DNA of 54,421 bases from JAAYZM01 sp964510785. GTDB lineage: Bacteria > Actinomycetota > Actinomycetes > Actinomycetales > Cellulomonadaceae. Of this stretch, positions 8,441 through 15,650 are shown piece by piece. The stretch is taken from NCBI GenBank assembly GCA_964510785.1, contig CAZECM010000013.1, positions 1-54,421 on the forward strand, read 5' to 3'. Below the pieces are notes generated by a model that had not been told where the DNA came from, did no database searches, and was given only the letters and a program-made list of their open reading frames with translations. The stretch's first letter is position 1; every line of letters begins with the position of its first letter. The translations under genes were made by a program, and so were the position numbers.

Positions 8441-8553
8441 CCCCGCGCTTGCCGGCGCCGGGCGGCGCGCGGCCAGGTCGTCACCCGGGGCACCCCACCG
8501 CGGAGGAGGGTTGCCGGCCAGCAAGCCGGGGCTACGCGCTGGCACTCGTGACC
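8441..8553 (-). promoter_or_regulatory. SAM-IV riboswitch
   Basis: Reading the minus strand from 8553, the RNA begins GGTCACGAGTGCCAGCG, continues AGCCCCGGCTTGCTGGC, CGGCAACCCTCC, CCGCGGTGGGGTGCC, CCGGGTGACGACC, and ends GGCAAGCGCGGGG. The blocks match the conserved core, closing P1 helix (GGTCAC with GTGACGACC) and 3' pseudoknot element of the actinobacterial SAM-IV class in order. A GGGGCCGTACGGTCCCC hairpin (8429-8445) follows and precedes the TGGAGG ribosome site, a plausible expression platform. The aptamer ends 33 bases before the ATG at 8407. Confidence 0.92.
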
Positions 8554-8632
8554 TAGGACAGACAGCCAACCGGTGCGCCCGCCGTGGTGTCAACGGCTGG
8601 GCACTGGGTGTCCGCACTCTGGACGCGCGGGG

Positions 8633-10468
8633 CTAGGTGACGCGGAGGGTACCCACCTTCACCTTCGCCGTGGCCTTGATCCTGGCCGCACCGAGGTACT
8701 TCACCGCGATCTTGTAGGTGCCCTTCGTGAGCTTGGGCAGCGACACGGTAATCGTGCCCTTGTGCTTGGTCTTGAGCGAGACCGTCTTGGTCTTCCCGGC
8801 CACGTAGACCCGCACCTTGCCGGTCGGCTTCTTGACGCCCTTGACGGTCACGGTGAGCGAGACCTTGCCCTTCTGCCTCGCCGCGACCTTCGACCTCACG
8901 AGGTTCGCCACGAGCTTGGGCTTGATCTTCGCGACCGTCTTGGCCGCCGAGGTGGACTGAGCGGCGAGGAAGCCCGCCTTCGTGGCCCGGGTACGCACCG
9001 AGATCTTCTTGCCGGCGTCGGCCACCTTGAGCGTGTAGGTGGCCTTGGTCGCACCGCTGATGGGCTTGCCGCCCCGCAACCAGCGGTACGTCACGGCGAC
9101 GGACGGCGGGTTCCACACGCCCGTCGAGGCCCTGAGCTTCTTGCCGACCTTCGCCGTGCCGGTGATCTTGGGCTTGGCGACCACGAGGATCGGCGGGGTC
9201 GGGGCCACCTGTGCGGGTCCGGAGAACTCGTTGCTCCACCCCGTGACGCCGTCGAGCACCCGGGTCGAGGAGACGGCGTGCACCACGACCTCGCCGAACA
9301 CGGTGTGGTTGCCCGCGGCGGCGGTCTGCCCGTTGATGCGATAGCTGACGTGGGTGTCGGTGGGGATCGTCACCGTGCCGCCCACGGGCGCCGGGGTGAA
9401 CGTGGGCGGCTTGGGGTTCGACTTCGTGGGGAGCGCGCCGTCGTAGTGCCCGTAGACGTTGCTCCACCGGGAAGCGCCTTGCAGGATCGAGTCGCCCGTG
9501 GGCTGGGCCTCGACGGTGAGGGTGCCGCTGCCCGGCCCGTCGTAGGGCCCTGCGGACAGCACCGCGGGGTAGGCGGGAGCGCCCACGGGGACGAAGCGCA
9601 TGCCGGTGTGACTCGGGATCGTCACGGTGCCTGTCGGCGAGCCGCCGTCGGAGAACGTGACGGCCGGCACGCTGCGCACCGTGGCCGGGGCGGGCACCAC
9701 CCCGGTGGGACAAGGCCCCGCGCTCGCGAACCGCAGGTCGTCGATGAACACCGTCGTGTCCCCGGTCGCCACCCCGCGGTCGACGAGCGAGAAGTAGATC
9801 GAGTGCGCCCCCGGCGTGATGGGGGTGCGCACCGTCATGGTGCGGGTCGAGCGCGGGTAGTCGCTTCCCTCCGCGCGCCACGCGGTGAGCCGGGCCGTCC
9901 CCGTCTCGACCCCCGCGCTCAGCGGGCTCCCGAACGCGTCGATCGCGATGTTCTTCGGTGCGACGAACGGCGAACCGTACTCCGTGCCGTCCTGCCTCCA
10001 CGTGGTCTGGTCGATCTCCACCACGAACCGGTCCATGGTCCTGGTGTCGGCGCTCACGGGGGCGTTCGACAGGATCCGCACGTCGACGCCGGCGAGGCAC
10101 ACCGTGCCCGCCGGGGCCTTGACGTCCACGCGGAGCACCGTCACGTCGAAGTTGTACGGGCCACGCGACGCCGCCCCGCCGAGGTTCCCGGGCCCGGTCT
10201 GGAGCACCGCGAAGGTCGAGCCGTGCTTCGGGAACGTCAGCCTGCCGCTCGTCGCGTCCGTGCCGAGGTAGGCCGACTGGCTCGGCGGCTTGGTGACGTA
10301 GGCGGCCCCCGTCACCTGGGCCGAGACCCGGGCGATGGCCTTGGCCAGATCCAGCGCGGGAGGTGGGTCGGCCGCCCGGGCCGGCGCGCTGACGAGACCC
10401 GCTGCCGCGAGCGCAAGCACCGCGGTGATCCCGATCGTCCTGATGCGTCTCGGCGTCGAGTGCGACAT
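8633..10468 (-). CDS. Large secreted protein with C-terminal Ig-like repeat domains
   Basis: 611 aa. ATG 10468 follows GGAGG by 5 bases (an in-frame ATG 12 bases upstream has no such site). A Sec signal peptide (RRIRTIGITAVLALAAAGLVSAP, cleavage near ARA-ADPP) opens the protein. The middle ~330 residues are beta-rich, with VFIDDLRF and repeated GTVTIPS/T-H segments. The C-terminal third has an Ig-like unit common in actinobacterial secreted proteins (PKITGTAKVGKKLRAS...YRWLRGGKPISGATKATYTL...AGKKISVRTRATKAG) and then a Lys-rich Big_3-type domain. No cell-wall anchor (LPXTG) or catalytic motif is visible. Probably an extracellular binding or structural protein; no specific function can be given. 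Confidence 0.85.
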   Translation of the reverse strand: MSHSTPRRIRTIGITAVLALAAAGLVSAPARAADPPPALDLAKAIARVSAQVTGAAYVTKPPSQSAYLGTDATSGRLTFPKHGSTFAVLQTGPGNLGGAASRGPYNFDVTVLRVDVKAPAGTVCLAGVDVRILSNAPVSADTRTMDRFVVEIDQTTWRQDGTEYGSPFVAPKNIAIDAFGSPLSAGVETGTARLTAWRAEGSDYPRSTRTMTVRTPITPGAHSIYFSLVDRGVATGDTTVFIDDLRFASAGPCPTGVVPAPATVRSVPAVTFSDGGSPTGTVTIPSHTGMRFVPVGAPAYPAVLSAGPYDGPGSGTLTVEAQPTGDSILQGASRWSNVYGHYDGALPTKSNPKPPTFTPAPVGGTVTIPTDTHVSYRINGQTAAAGNHTVFGEVVVHAVSSTRVLDGVTGWSNEFSGPAQVAPTPPILVVAKPKITGTAKVGKKLRASTGVWNPPSVAVTYRWLRGGKPISGATKATYTLKVADAGKKISVRTRATKAGFLAAQSTSAAKTVAKIKPKLVANLVRSKVAARQKGKVSLTVTVKGVKKPTGKVRVYVAGKTKTVSLKTKHKGTITVSLPKLTKGTYKIAVKYLGAARIKATAKVKVGTLRVT

Positions 10469-10694
10469 CGCAACCTCCATCGGCGGTGACGACGCACCGC
10501 TCGCTCCCCTGTGACATTCGGAACGTACCATCACAAACCGGGGCAGACCGCGCCGGGAGCGGGCGAAAACCGGGGCACCTCGGTCCCCGGGGGCGGGGTC
10601 GCTCACCTCCTCGGCGCCGGCCGGGCCACCGTGGGCGTCCCACATGTCGAACGGTTTCTGGGTGCCGCGAGCACGCCGACCTAGGGTCGCCACC
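10469..10694. other. Intergenic region upstream of the secreted-protein gene
   Basis: No gene seen. On the minus strand it carries the GGAGG ribosome site of the secreted-protein gene and a possible TACGTT -10 box (10527-10532). On the plus strand it ends in a TAGGGT box that fits the short ORF at 10695. Confidence 0.4.
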
Positions 10695-10775
10695 ATGACT
10701 CGCACACCCAGCGCGTGGACCGTCGTGGCACCGTGCCGCGCCGGCGCGCTGCGATGTCTGCGCCCGGCATCCTGA
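10695..10775 (+). CDS. Short leaderless ORF with two Cys codons upstream of the LysR gene (putative leader peptide)
   Basis: 26-codon ORF beginning MTRTPSAWTVV, with Cys14 and Cys21 in CRAGALRC. A TAGGGT -10 box at 10682-10687 lies 7 bases before the ATG, so transcription would start on the A of the start codon. Leaderless short ORFs with Cys codons upstream of sulfur genes are known in mycobacteria as cysteine-responsive attenuators. The 196 bases to the LysR gene include a CCGTCGGG/CCCGACGG stem-loop at 10870-10887. The two Cys are not adjacent, unlike the polycysteine examples, so the assignment is tentative. Confidence 0.45.
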   Translation: MTRTPSAWTVVAPCRAGALRCLRPAS

Positions 10776-10869
10776 CCGCGCACCGAGACAGTCACCGCTG
10801 AACGAGCCGATCGGCCGTTCCCGCCGTCGCCCGCCGCGCACCGCGCCCCCGTCTCGCCCTCGACGCTCG

Positions 10870-10887
10870 CCGTCGGGCACCCGACGG
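10870..10887 (+). promoter_or_regulatory. Stem-loop in the LysR leader (possible attenuator)
   Basis: CCGTCGGG-CA-CCCGACGG, an 8-bp perfect stem about 95 bases downstream of the short ORF stop and 83 bases before the LysR GTG. There is no U-run, so termination would have to be Rho-assisted or absent. Confidence 0.35.
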
Positions 10888-10970
10888 GCCGCCGCCCCCT
10901 CGCACCATCACCTCCCCGACGCCACGTCCTGGCGTACCTCGCTCTCCCCGCAGTCCCCACAGGAGTCACC

Positions 10971-11894
10971 GTGAGCAGCACCCTCGACCTCATCCAGCTA
11001 CGCAGCTTCGTGGCCATCGCGGACTGCGGAGGGTTCGGTCGCGCCGCGACCGCCCTGCACCTGAGCCAGCCCACCGTGAGCCAGCACGTCCGGGGGCTCG
11101 AACGACGCCTCAAGCAGACGCTCGTCGAGAAGGACGGGCGGCGCGCGAAGTTCACGCCCGACGGCGAGCGGCTGCTGAACGAGGCGCGGCGCATCCTCGT
11201 GGTCCACGACGAGGCGTTCGCCCGGCTCGCCGCGACCACCGAGCGGGTCCTCGTGATCGGATCGACGGAGACAGCCGCCGAGCAGGTGCTGCCACAGCTC
11301 CTGACCACGCTGCGCAACACCTTCCCCGATCGCCACGTGCAGTTCTCGATCGACCGCTCGACGCAGATGACGGAGGGCGTCGCCAAGGGCGCGATCGACG
11401 CCGCGATCCTGCTCGGGCTCAGCCCTGACACGCCGGGCACGCGGGTCGGCACCCTCCCGCTGCGCTGGTTCGGCGCCCCCGGGAGGACGCTCGTCGAGGA
11501 CGGCGTGGTGCGGCTCGTCGCGTACTCCGAACCGTGCGGCATGCGCCAGCGAGCGCTGTCCGAGCTCGGCGAGGCCGGCTATCGCGTCGACGTGGTCGCC
11601 GAGTCCACGAGCCTGGAGGGAGTGCTGGGCGCCGCCCGTGCGGGCCTCGGGGTCGCCGTGCTGCCGAGCGCGGACGCGGCGCCCGCCGGGCTCGACGAGC
11701 TCACGGACCTGCCGGCGCTCGGCGTCATCGGTGTCTACCTCGCCGCGCGCCGCGGGCTCGAGATGGACGTCGAGGCCGCGGCACTGAGCGCGCTCGAGGA
11801 GTTCTTCGACGCCCTGACGGCACCGCCGGGCACCCGGGCCGACGCCGCGCTCCCGACGGCACGCGCGGGCGTGGGTCGGTTGTCCGTGGCGTAG
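10971..11894 (+). CDS. LysR-family transcriptional regulator, likely of the sulfur island
   Basis: 307-aa LysR protein. The winged HTH spans residues 7-65 (LIQLRSFVAIADCGGFGRAATALHLSQPTVSQHVRGLERRL); a co-inducer domain follows from about residue 90 (VLVIGSTETAAEQVLPQLLTTLR). GTG 10971 has AGGAG 5 bases upstream. It is the only regulator in the 10-34 kb island and faces its flavin reductase gene, so control of the oxygenase/importer operons is the natural inference. The shared promoter block at 19405, 27556 and (related) 14577 is a candidate target. O-acetylserine or a sulfur metabolite would be typical ligands of such regulators, but the ligand is not readable. Confidence 0.88.
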   Translation: MSSTLDLIQLRSFVAIADCGGFGRAATALHLSQPTVSQHVRGLERRLKQTLVEKDGRRAKFTPDGERLLNEARRILVVHDEAFARLAATTERVLVIGSTETAAEQVLPQLLTTLRNTFPDRHVQFSIDRSTQMTEGVAKGAIDAAILLGLSPDTPGTRVGTLPLRWFGAPGRTLVEDGVVRLVAYSEPCGMRQRALSELGEAGYRVDVVAESTSLEGVLGAARAGLGVAVLPSADAAPAGLDELTDLPALGVIGVYLAARRGLEMDVEAAALSALEEFFDALTAPPGTRADAALPTARAGVGRLSVA

Positions 11895-11939
11895 CGGGGG
11901 CCGAGCCGCTCGGCAGGCACCGAGCGGCTCGGCCCCCGC
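11894..11939. terminator. Bidirectional intrinsic terminator hairpin
   Basis: Perfect 20-bp stem (11894-11913 with 11920-11939) with a CAGGCA loop, between the convergent LysR and flavin reductase genes. It overlaps the last base of the LysR stop codon. No U-tract, as is common for actinobacterial terminators. Confidence 0.9.
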
Positions 11940-11945
11940 GACGGG

Positions 11946-12446
11946 TCACACCTCTTGGTGCGTCCCGAAGGTGCGTCGCCAATAGGTGAGCGGGGCGGCG
12001 TCTCCGGCCTCGGCCGCGTCGACCGCACCGACGACGATCACGTGGTCACCGGCCCGCACGAGGTTGACGACCGTCACACCCACCCACGTACGCACCCCGT
12101 CGATCGCGGGTGCGCCGTCGCGCAGCTCCCAGCGCACCCCGCGGAACTTGTCCGGGTGCCGCTGGGCGAAGTGTGCGGCGTGCTCGCTCTGGTGCGCCCC
12201 GAGCACGTTGATGCCCAGCCGCGTACCGAGCTCGACCCGCGCCAGCAGCGAGGACGAGACGTCGAGCGAGACGAGCATCAACGGCGGGGACATCGACAGC
12301 GAGGAGAAGGCGCTCACGGTGGACCCGAAGGGCCGGCCCTCCGCGAAGAGCGTCACGACGGACACGGGCGCAGCCACCACGCGCATCGCGGCGCGGAAGG
12401 ACTGCTGCAGCACCTCCTCCGCGACGGGGGACTCGAGAGTGCTCAT
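11946..12446 (-). CDS. NAD(P)H:FMN flavin reductase (DszD/HpaC-type)
   Basis: 166-aa flavin reductase-like domain protein. Family blocks are FRAAMRVVAAPVSVVT near the N-terminus, GSTVSAFSSLSMSPPLMLVSL (flavin-binding segment) and LGINVLGAHQSEHAAHFA. The C-terminal GDHVIVVGAVDAAE carries the usual GDH motif. It would reduce free FMN and supply FMNH2 to the luciferase-type and DszC-like monooxygenases of the island, which have no reductase of their own. It starts 4 bp after the FAD-oxidase gene, so it is the last gene of the operon hydrolase - FAD oxidase - reductase running 14546 to 11946. Confidence 0.9.
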   Translation of the reverse strand: MSTLESPVAEEVLQQSFRAAMRVVAAPVSVVTLFAEGRPFGSTVSAFSSLSMSPPLMLVSLDVSSSLLARVELGTRLGINVLGAHQSEHAAHFAQRHPDKFRGVRWELRDGAPAIDGVRTWVGVTVVNLVRAGDHVIVVGAVDAAEAGDAAPLTYWRRTFGTHQEV

Positions 12447-12450
12447 GCCG

Positions 12451-13800
12451 TCAGAACCCCTTCCCGGGATTGAGGATGCCGCGCGGGTCGAGGGCGGCCT
12501 TGATCGATCGGTGCACGGCGAGGGCGTCCTCGCCGATCTCGCGACGCAACCAGTCCCGCTTCAGGACGCCGACGCCGTGCTCCCCGGAGATCGTGCCGTC
12601 GAGCGCGACGGCGAGCTCGAACACCAGGTCCGCCGCCGCTCGCGCCGCCGCGGGCACCGGGCCACTCCGGGGGACGGCGATGATCGGGTGCAGGTTGCCG
12701 TCCCCCGCGTGGGCGAAGGTGTAGATGGGGACGCCGGTCTCCGCGGCGATGCGTTCGACCCCCCGGACGGCCTCGGCCAGCCTCGAGCGAGGGACGGCGA
12801 TGTCCTCGATGAGCGGCCGGGCGAGCTGCTCGATGGCGGGCAGCGCGCGCCTGCGCGCGGCGAGGAGTGCGGCAGCCTCGGCGTCGGACGTGGCGAGCTG
12901 GACGCGCGTGGCTCGCGCCGCGAGCGACTCGACGATCCGGGTCATCTCGGCCTCCGCGGCGAGGCCTTCGGTCTGGACGATGACGAGCGCCCCGGTGCCG
13001 TCGCCGAGGTGCGTGCCGTACACGGTGTCGATCGCACGCAGCGTGGCCGCGTCGAGGAGCTCGAGGAGGCTCGGGACGATGCGCAGCTCCCCGCACGCCT
13101 CGGCGGCGTCCTCCACGCTCGTGAAGTGGGCTACCGCGGTCGCCGTGGCCGCCGGGATCGGGTGGAGGCGCAGCGTGGCACCCACGATCACGCCGAGGGT
13201 CCCCTCCGAGCCGACGAAGAGCGAGGTCAGGTCGAGACCGGCGGCCTGCTTGCCGGTGCGTCGACCGGTCGTGACGAGGCGCCCGTCCGCGAGGAGCACG
13301 TCGAGACCGAGCACGGCGTCCCGGGTCACGCCGTGGCGGACGCATCGCATGCCACCCGCGTTCGTCGCGATGTTCCCGCCGATCGTCGACAGCTCGGCGC
13401 TCGCGGGGTCCGGTGCGTAGCGCAGCCCGTGAGCACCGGCGGCACGGTCGAGGTCCGCGGTCAGCACCCCGGGGCCGACCACCGCGACCCTGTCGACCGG
13501 GTCGATCGTGTCGATCGTGTCCAGCCCGCCGAGATCGAGCACGACGGTCCCGCTCCCCGCGGTGGCACCGCCGGCGAGCCCCGTCCCCGCGCCCCGGGGC
13601 ACGACGGGCACGCCGTGGGCGTGGCACGCCGTGAGCACCCGGCGCACCTGCGCGACGTCTCCCGGACGCGCCAGGCCGAGCGGCACGCCCGACGGCACCC
13701 AGCCCGAGCGGTCCAGGCTCGCAGCCGTGAGCACACCCGGATCGTCCGACCACCCGTCGAAGGTGGCCGCCTGGGCGTGGAAGCTCTCGAGGACCGTCAC
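12451..13800 (-). CDS. FAD-linked 2-hydroxyacid oxidase (GlcD / D-lactate dehydrogenase type)
   Basis: 449-aa flavoprotein of the vanillyl-alcohol-oxidase fold. The FAD pyrophosphate motif is PRGAGTGLAGGAT, followed by VVLDLGGLDTI and GGNIATNAGGMRCVRHGVT, then FVGSEGTLGVIVGATLRL. The C-terminal substrate domain has FAHAGDGNLHP and SGEHGVGVLKRDWL. It should oxidise a D-2-hydroxyacid to a 2-oxoacid. GTG 13800 overlaps the preceding hydrolase stop (GTGA) and the gene is followed after 4 bp by the flavin reductase. In a desulfurisation island it may process a hydroxyacid skeleton such as a sulfolactate- or thiolactate-like product; that substrate is speculation. Confidence 0.9.
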   Translation of the reverse strand: MTVLESFHAQAATFDGWSDDPGVLTAASLDRSGWVPSGVPLGLARPGDVAQVRRVLTACHAHGVPVVPRGAGTGLAGGATAGSGTVVLDLGGLDTIDTIDPVDRVAVVGPGVLTADLDRAAGAHGLRYAPDPASAELSTIGGNIATNAGGMRCVRHGVTRDAVLGLDVLLADGRLVTTGRRTGKQAAGLDLTSLFVGSEGTLGVIVGATLRLHPIPAATATAVAHFTSVEDAAEACGELRIVPSLLELLDAATLRAIDTVYGTHLGDGTGALVIVQTEGLAAEAEMTRIVESLAARATRVQLATSDAEAAALLAARRRALPAIEQLARPLIEDIAVPRSRLAEAVRGVERIAAETGVPIYTFAHAGDGNLHPIIAVPRSGPVPAAARAAADLVFELAVALDGTISGEHGVGVLKRDWLRREIGEDALAVHRSIKAALDPRGILNPGKGF

Positions 13801-14546
13801 GCGCTCAGGTCGACTTCCCGGGCGATCACGGGTAGCGCGGGGTCGAGCCGGAGGCTCTCGAGGAACAGCACGATCCTGGCGGACACGCTGCGGTGCGAGA
13901 CGTCGTTGAGGATGTCGTGCCGACCGTCGGTGACGACGACGGCACGGGTCGACTCCGCGTGCGCGAAGGAGGCGACGACCGTCTCCGCGCTCGTGACCGG
14001 ATCGGCGCCACCGTGCACGACGAGCGTAGGGACCGCGGCGGGGGCCAGCGGGGAGGCGGTGAGCTCGGTCGGGAGCGCGACGGCGAGGGCGCCGCGCGCG
14101 AACCCCAGGTCTCTCGCGAGCGTCCGCCGGTGGGCGGGGCACGCGCTCCGGCTCTCGAGCTCGGCCTCCCACGAGGGTGCGGCAACCACGTCGCCGTCCG
14201 GGACCACGAGCCCCGCGAGGATCAACCCGTCGAGCGCGAGCCACTGGGGCGCCGCCGTCAGGGCGAAGAGCGCACCGGCGTCCGTGCCGGCCACGACCTT
14301 CGGCGCGGGCAGGAGCGGGTCCGTGAGCAGTGCCTCGACCTCACGCCACGTGGCGTCGAGATCGCCGAGGTCGGTGGTCACGACCCGGACCCGGTAGGCG
14401 TCGGCGGCGAGTCGCCTCCCGAGTCGCTGGTAGGCGCGAGGTGTCTCGCCGCGACCGGTCAGCACGATGATCGTGCCTCGTGGTGCGACTCCGTCGGGCT
14501 CGTCCCAGGCGGCGATGGTGATGTCGTGCTCAGCGGTGAATGTCAC
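13797..14546 (-). CDS. Alpha/beta-fold hydrolase with Asp in place of the nucleophilic Ser
   Basis: 249-aa hydrolase of the lysophospholipase/Hydrolase_4 type. The nucleophile elbow reads GTDAG (Asp89), where GxSxG is usual. The acid is in HGGADPVTS and the base is His210 in TDGRHDILND, a typical Hydrolase_4 ending. Asp nucleophiles occur in haloalkane dehalogenases and epoxide hydrolases, so this may act on a carbon-heteroatom bond and not an ester. GTG 14546 is chosen because a TTGGAC-N18-AAATCT promoter puts +1 on it (leaderless); an in-frame ATG at 14576 would lie inside that promoter. First gene of the operon with the FAD oxidase and flavin reductase (GTGA overlap). Confidence 0.8.
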   Translation of the reverse strand: MTFTAEHDITIAAWDEPDGVAPRGTIIVLTGRGETPRAYQRLGRRLAADAYRVRVVTTDLGDLDATWREVEALLTDPLLPAPKVVAGTDAGALFALTAAPQWLALDGLILAGLVVPDGDVVAAPSWEAELESRSACPAHRRTLARDLGFARGALAVALPTELTASPLAPAAVPTLVVHGGADPVTSAETVVASFAHAESTRAVVVTDGRHDILNDVSHRSVSARIVLFLESLRLDPALPVIAREVDLSA

Positions 14547-14552
14547 CCCGTC

Positions 14553-14582
14553 AGATTTCCAAGGCCCGCCGGTCATGTCCAA
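14553..14582 (-). promoter_or_regulatory. Promoter of the hydrolase-oxidase-reductase operon, related to the importer promoters
   Basis: Minus strand: AGATTGTTGGACAT contains TTGGAC (14582-14577), then 18 bases, then AAATCT (14558-14553); GTG 14546 follows 6 bases later. The TGTTGGACAT block and the 18-base spacing recur in the promoter at 19405; TGTTGGAC and the same spacing recur at 27556. A plus-strand GTGATTGTTGGGCC (14615-14628) is a possible second half of a divergent regulatory site. Confidence 0.5.
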
Positions 14583-14753
14583 CAATCTTTTGCGATCACG
14601 AATCATCCGCCACCGTGATTGTTGGGCCGGCCGCACGAATGCACCGGGAATTGCTCGTCGAATCGCGGCGCCGCCCACCGATCGCGTTTTCCGATCAATC
14701 GCGATCAGGAGTCCGAGCTGGTGTTTCGACCCCCGGGTTCGTACGGTGGGGAC

Positions 14754-15584
14754 ATGACTGTGCTCATCTCCGTTCCCGAGCTCGACGAGCTGCTCCGCAC
14801 CGACCGAGACTCGGTCGTGGTGCTCGACGTCCGGTGGTCGCTCGGCGGCCCACCGGGTCACGCGGCGTATCTCGCCGGGCACCTCCCCGGGGCGGTGTAC
14901 GTCGACCTGGACACCGAGCTCGCCACCGCGGGCCTCCCGACGGAGGGGCGCCACCCGCTGCCCTCGCTCGAGACGCTCCAGCACGCCGCGCGGCGCTGGG
15001 GCGTCCGCGCGGGCGACACGGTCGTGGCCTACGACGGCGCCGGCAACCTCTCGGCCGCCCGCGCATGGTGGCTGCTGCGGTGGGCCGGGCTCCACGACGT
15101 GCGCCTGCTCGACGGCGCGCTGCCCGCCTGGGTCGCCGCGGGTCACGAGCTCAGCACCGAGGACGTCGTTCCCGCCCCGAGCACGATCGAGCTCAGCCCC
15201 GGCGCGCTGCCGACCCTGGGGCTCGAGGCCGTCGCGCCCTTCACCGCCGGCGGGGTCCTGCTCGACGCACGGGCCACCGAACGCTTCCGCGGCGAGATCG
15301 AGCCCGTCGACCCGAAGGCGGGCCACGTCCCGGGAGCGACGAGCGCCCCGACGACGGAGAACCTCACGGCGACCGGTCACTTCTGCCCCGCCGCCGAGCT
15401 CCGCGATCGGTTCGAAGGCCTCGGCGTGCGTGCAGAGACCCCGGTCGCTGTGTACTGCGGATCCGGGGTCACGGCCGCGCACGAGATCGCGGCGCTCGCC
15501 GTCGCCGGCTACGAGGCCACGCTGTTCCCCGGTTCGTGGTCGCAGTGGAGCCACCACGACCTGCCCGTCGCCACGGGGGCCTGA
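14754..15584 (+). CDS. sseA: 3-mercaptopyruvate/thiosulfate sulfurtransferase (two rhodanese domains)
   Basis: 276 aa with a catalytically silent N-terminal rhodanese domain (VVLDVRWSLGGPPGHAAYLAGHLPGAVYVDLD) and an active C-terminal one. Cys235 is in YCGSGVTA; CGSGVT is the loop favouring 3-mercaptopyruvate over thiosulfate. It transfers sulfane sulfur to thiols, cyanide or thioredoxin. ATG 14754 is preceded by TACGGT (14742-14747) six bases upstream, consistent with a leaderless transcript; longer in-frame extensions are not conserved-looking. It diverges from the hydrolase operon and sits in the sulfur island, so it probably handles mercaptopyruvate or persulfide sulfur released there. Confidence 0.9.
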   Translation: MTVLISVPELDELLRTDRDSVVVLDVRWSLGGPPGHAAYLAGHLPGAVYVDLDTELATAGLPTEGRHPLPSLETLQHAARRWGVRAGDTVVAYDGAGNLSAARAWWLLRWAGLHDVRLLDGALPAWVAAGHELSTEDVVPAPSTIELSPGALPTLGLEAVAPFTAGGVLLDARATERFRGEIEPVDPKAGHVPGATSAPTTENLTATGHFCPAAELRDRFEGLGVRAETPVAVYCGSGVTAAHEIAALAVAGYEATLFPGSWSQWSHHDLPVATGA

Positions 15585-15596
15585 GCGGGGCCGCGT

Positions 15597-15622
15597 CCGG
15601 CGCCGAACCAGTCCAGCGCCGG
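15597..15622. terminator. Possible terminator hairpin between convergent genes
   Basis: CCGGCGC / GCGCCGG with a 12-base loop, in the 66-bp gap between the sulfurtransferase and ketopantoate-reductase-like genes. No U-run. Confidence 0.4.
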
Positions 15623-15650
15623 GCGGCCGCACCAGGCCGCGCCGGCCGAG

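Noticed and set aside
10501..10537. TGTGA...TCACA inverted repeat upstream of the secreted-protein gene, as a CRP/GlxR site
   Set aside because: The half-sites are about 16 bases apart; CRP-type sites need a 6-base spacer.
10489..11542. Single very large secreted protein reading from 11542 through the LysR region
   Set aside because: The signal peptide and ribosome site define the start at 10468; the upstream part is antisense to LysR.
13461..13530. Repeated GATCGTGTC / GTCGAC words in the FAD-oxidase gene as a tandem repeat
   Set aside because: They encode DTIDTIDPVDRV within a normal FAD-domain loop and are imperfect.
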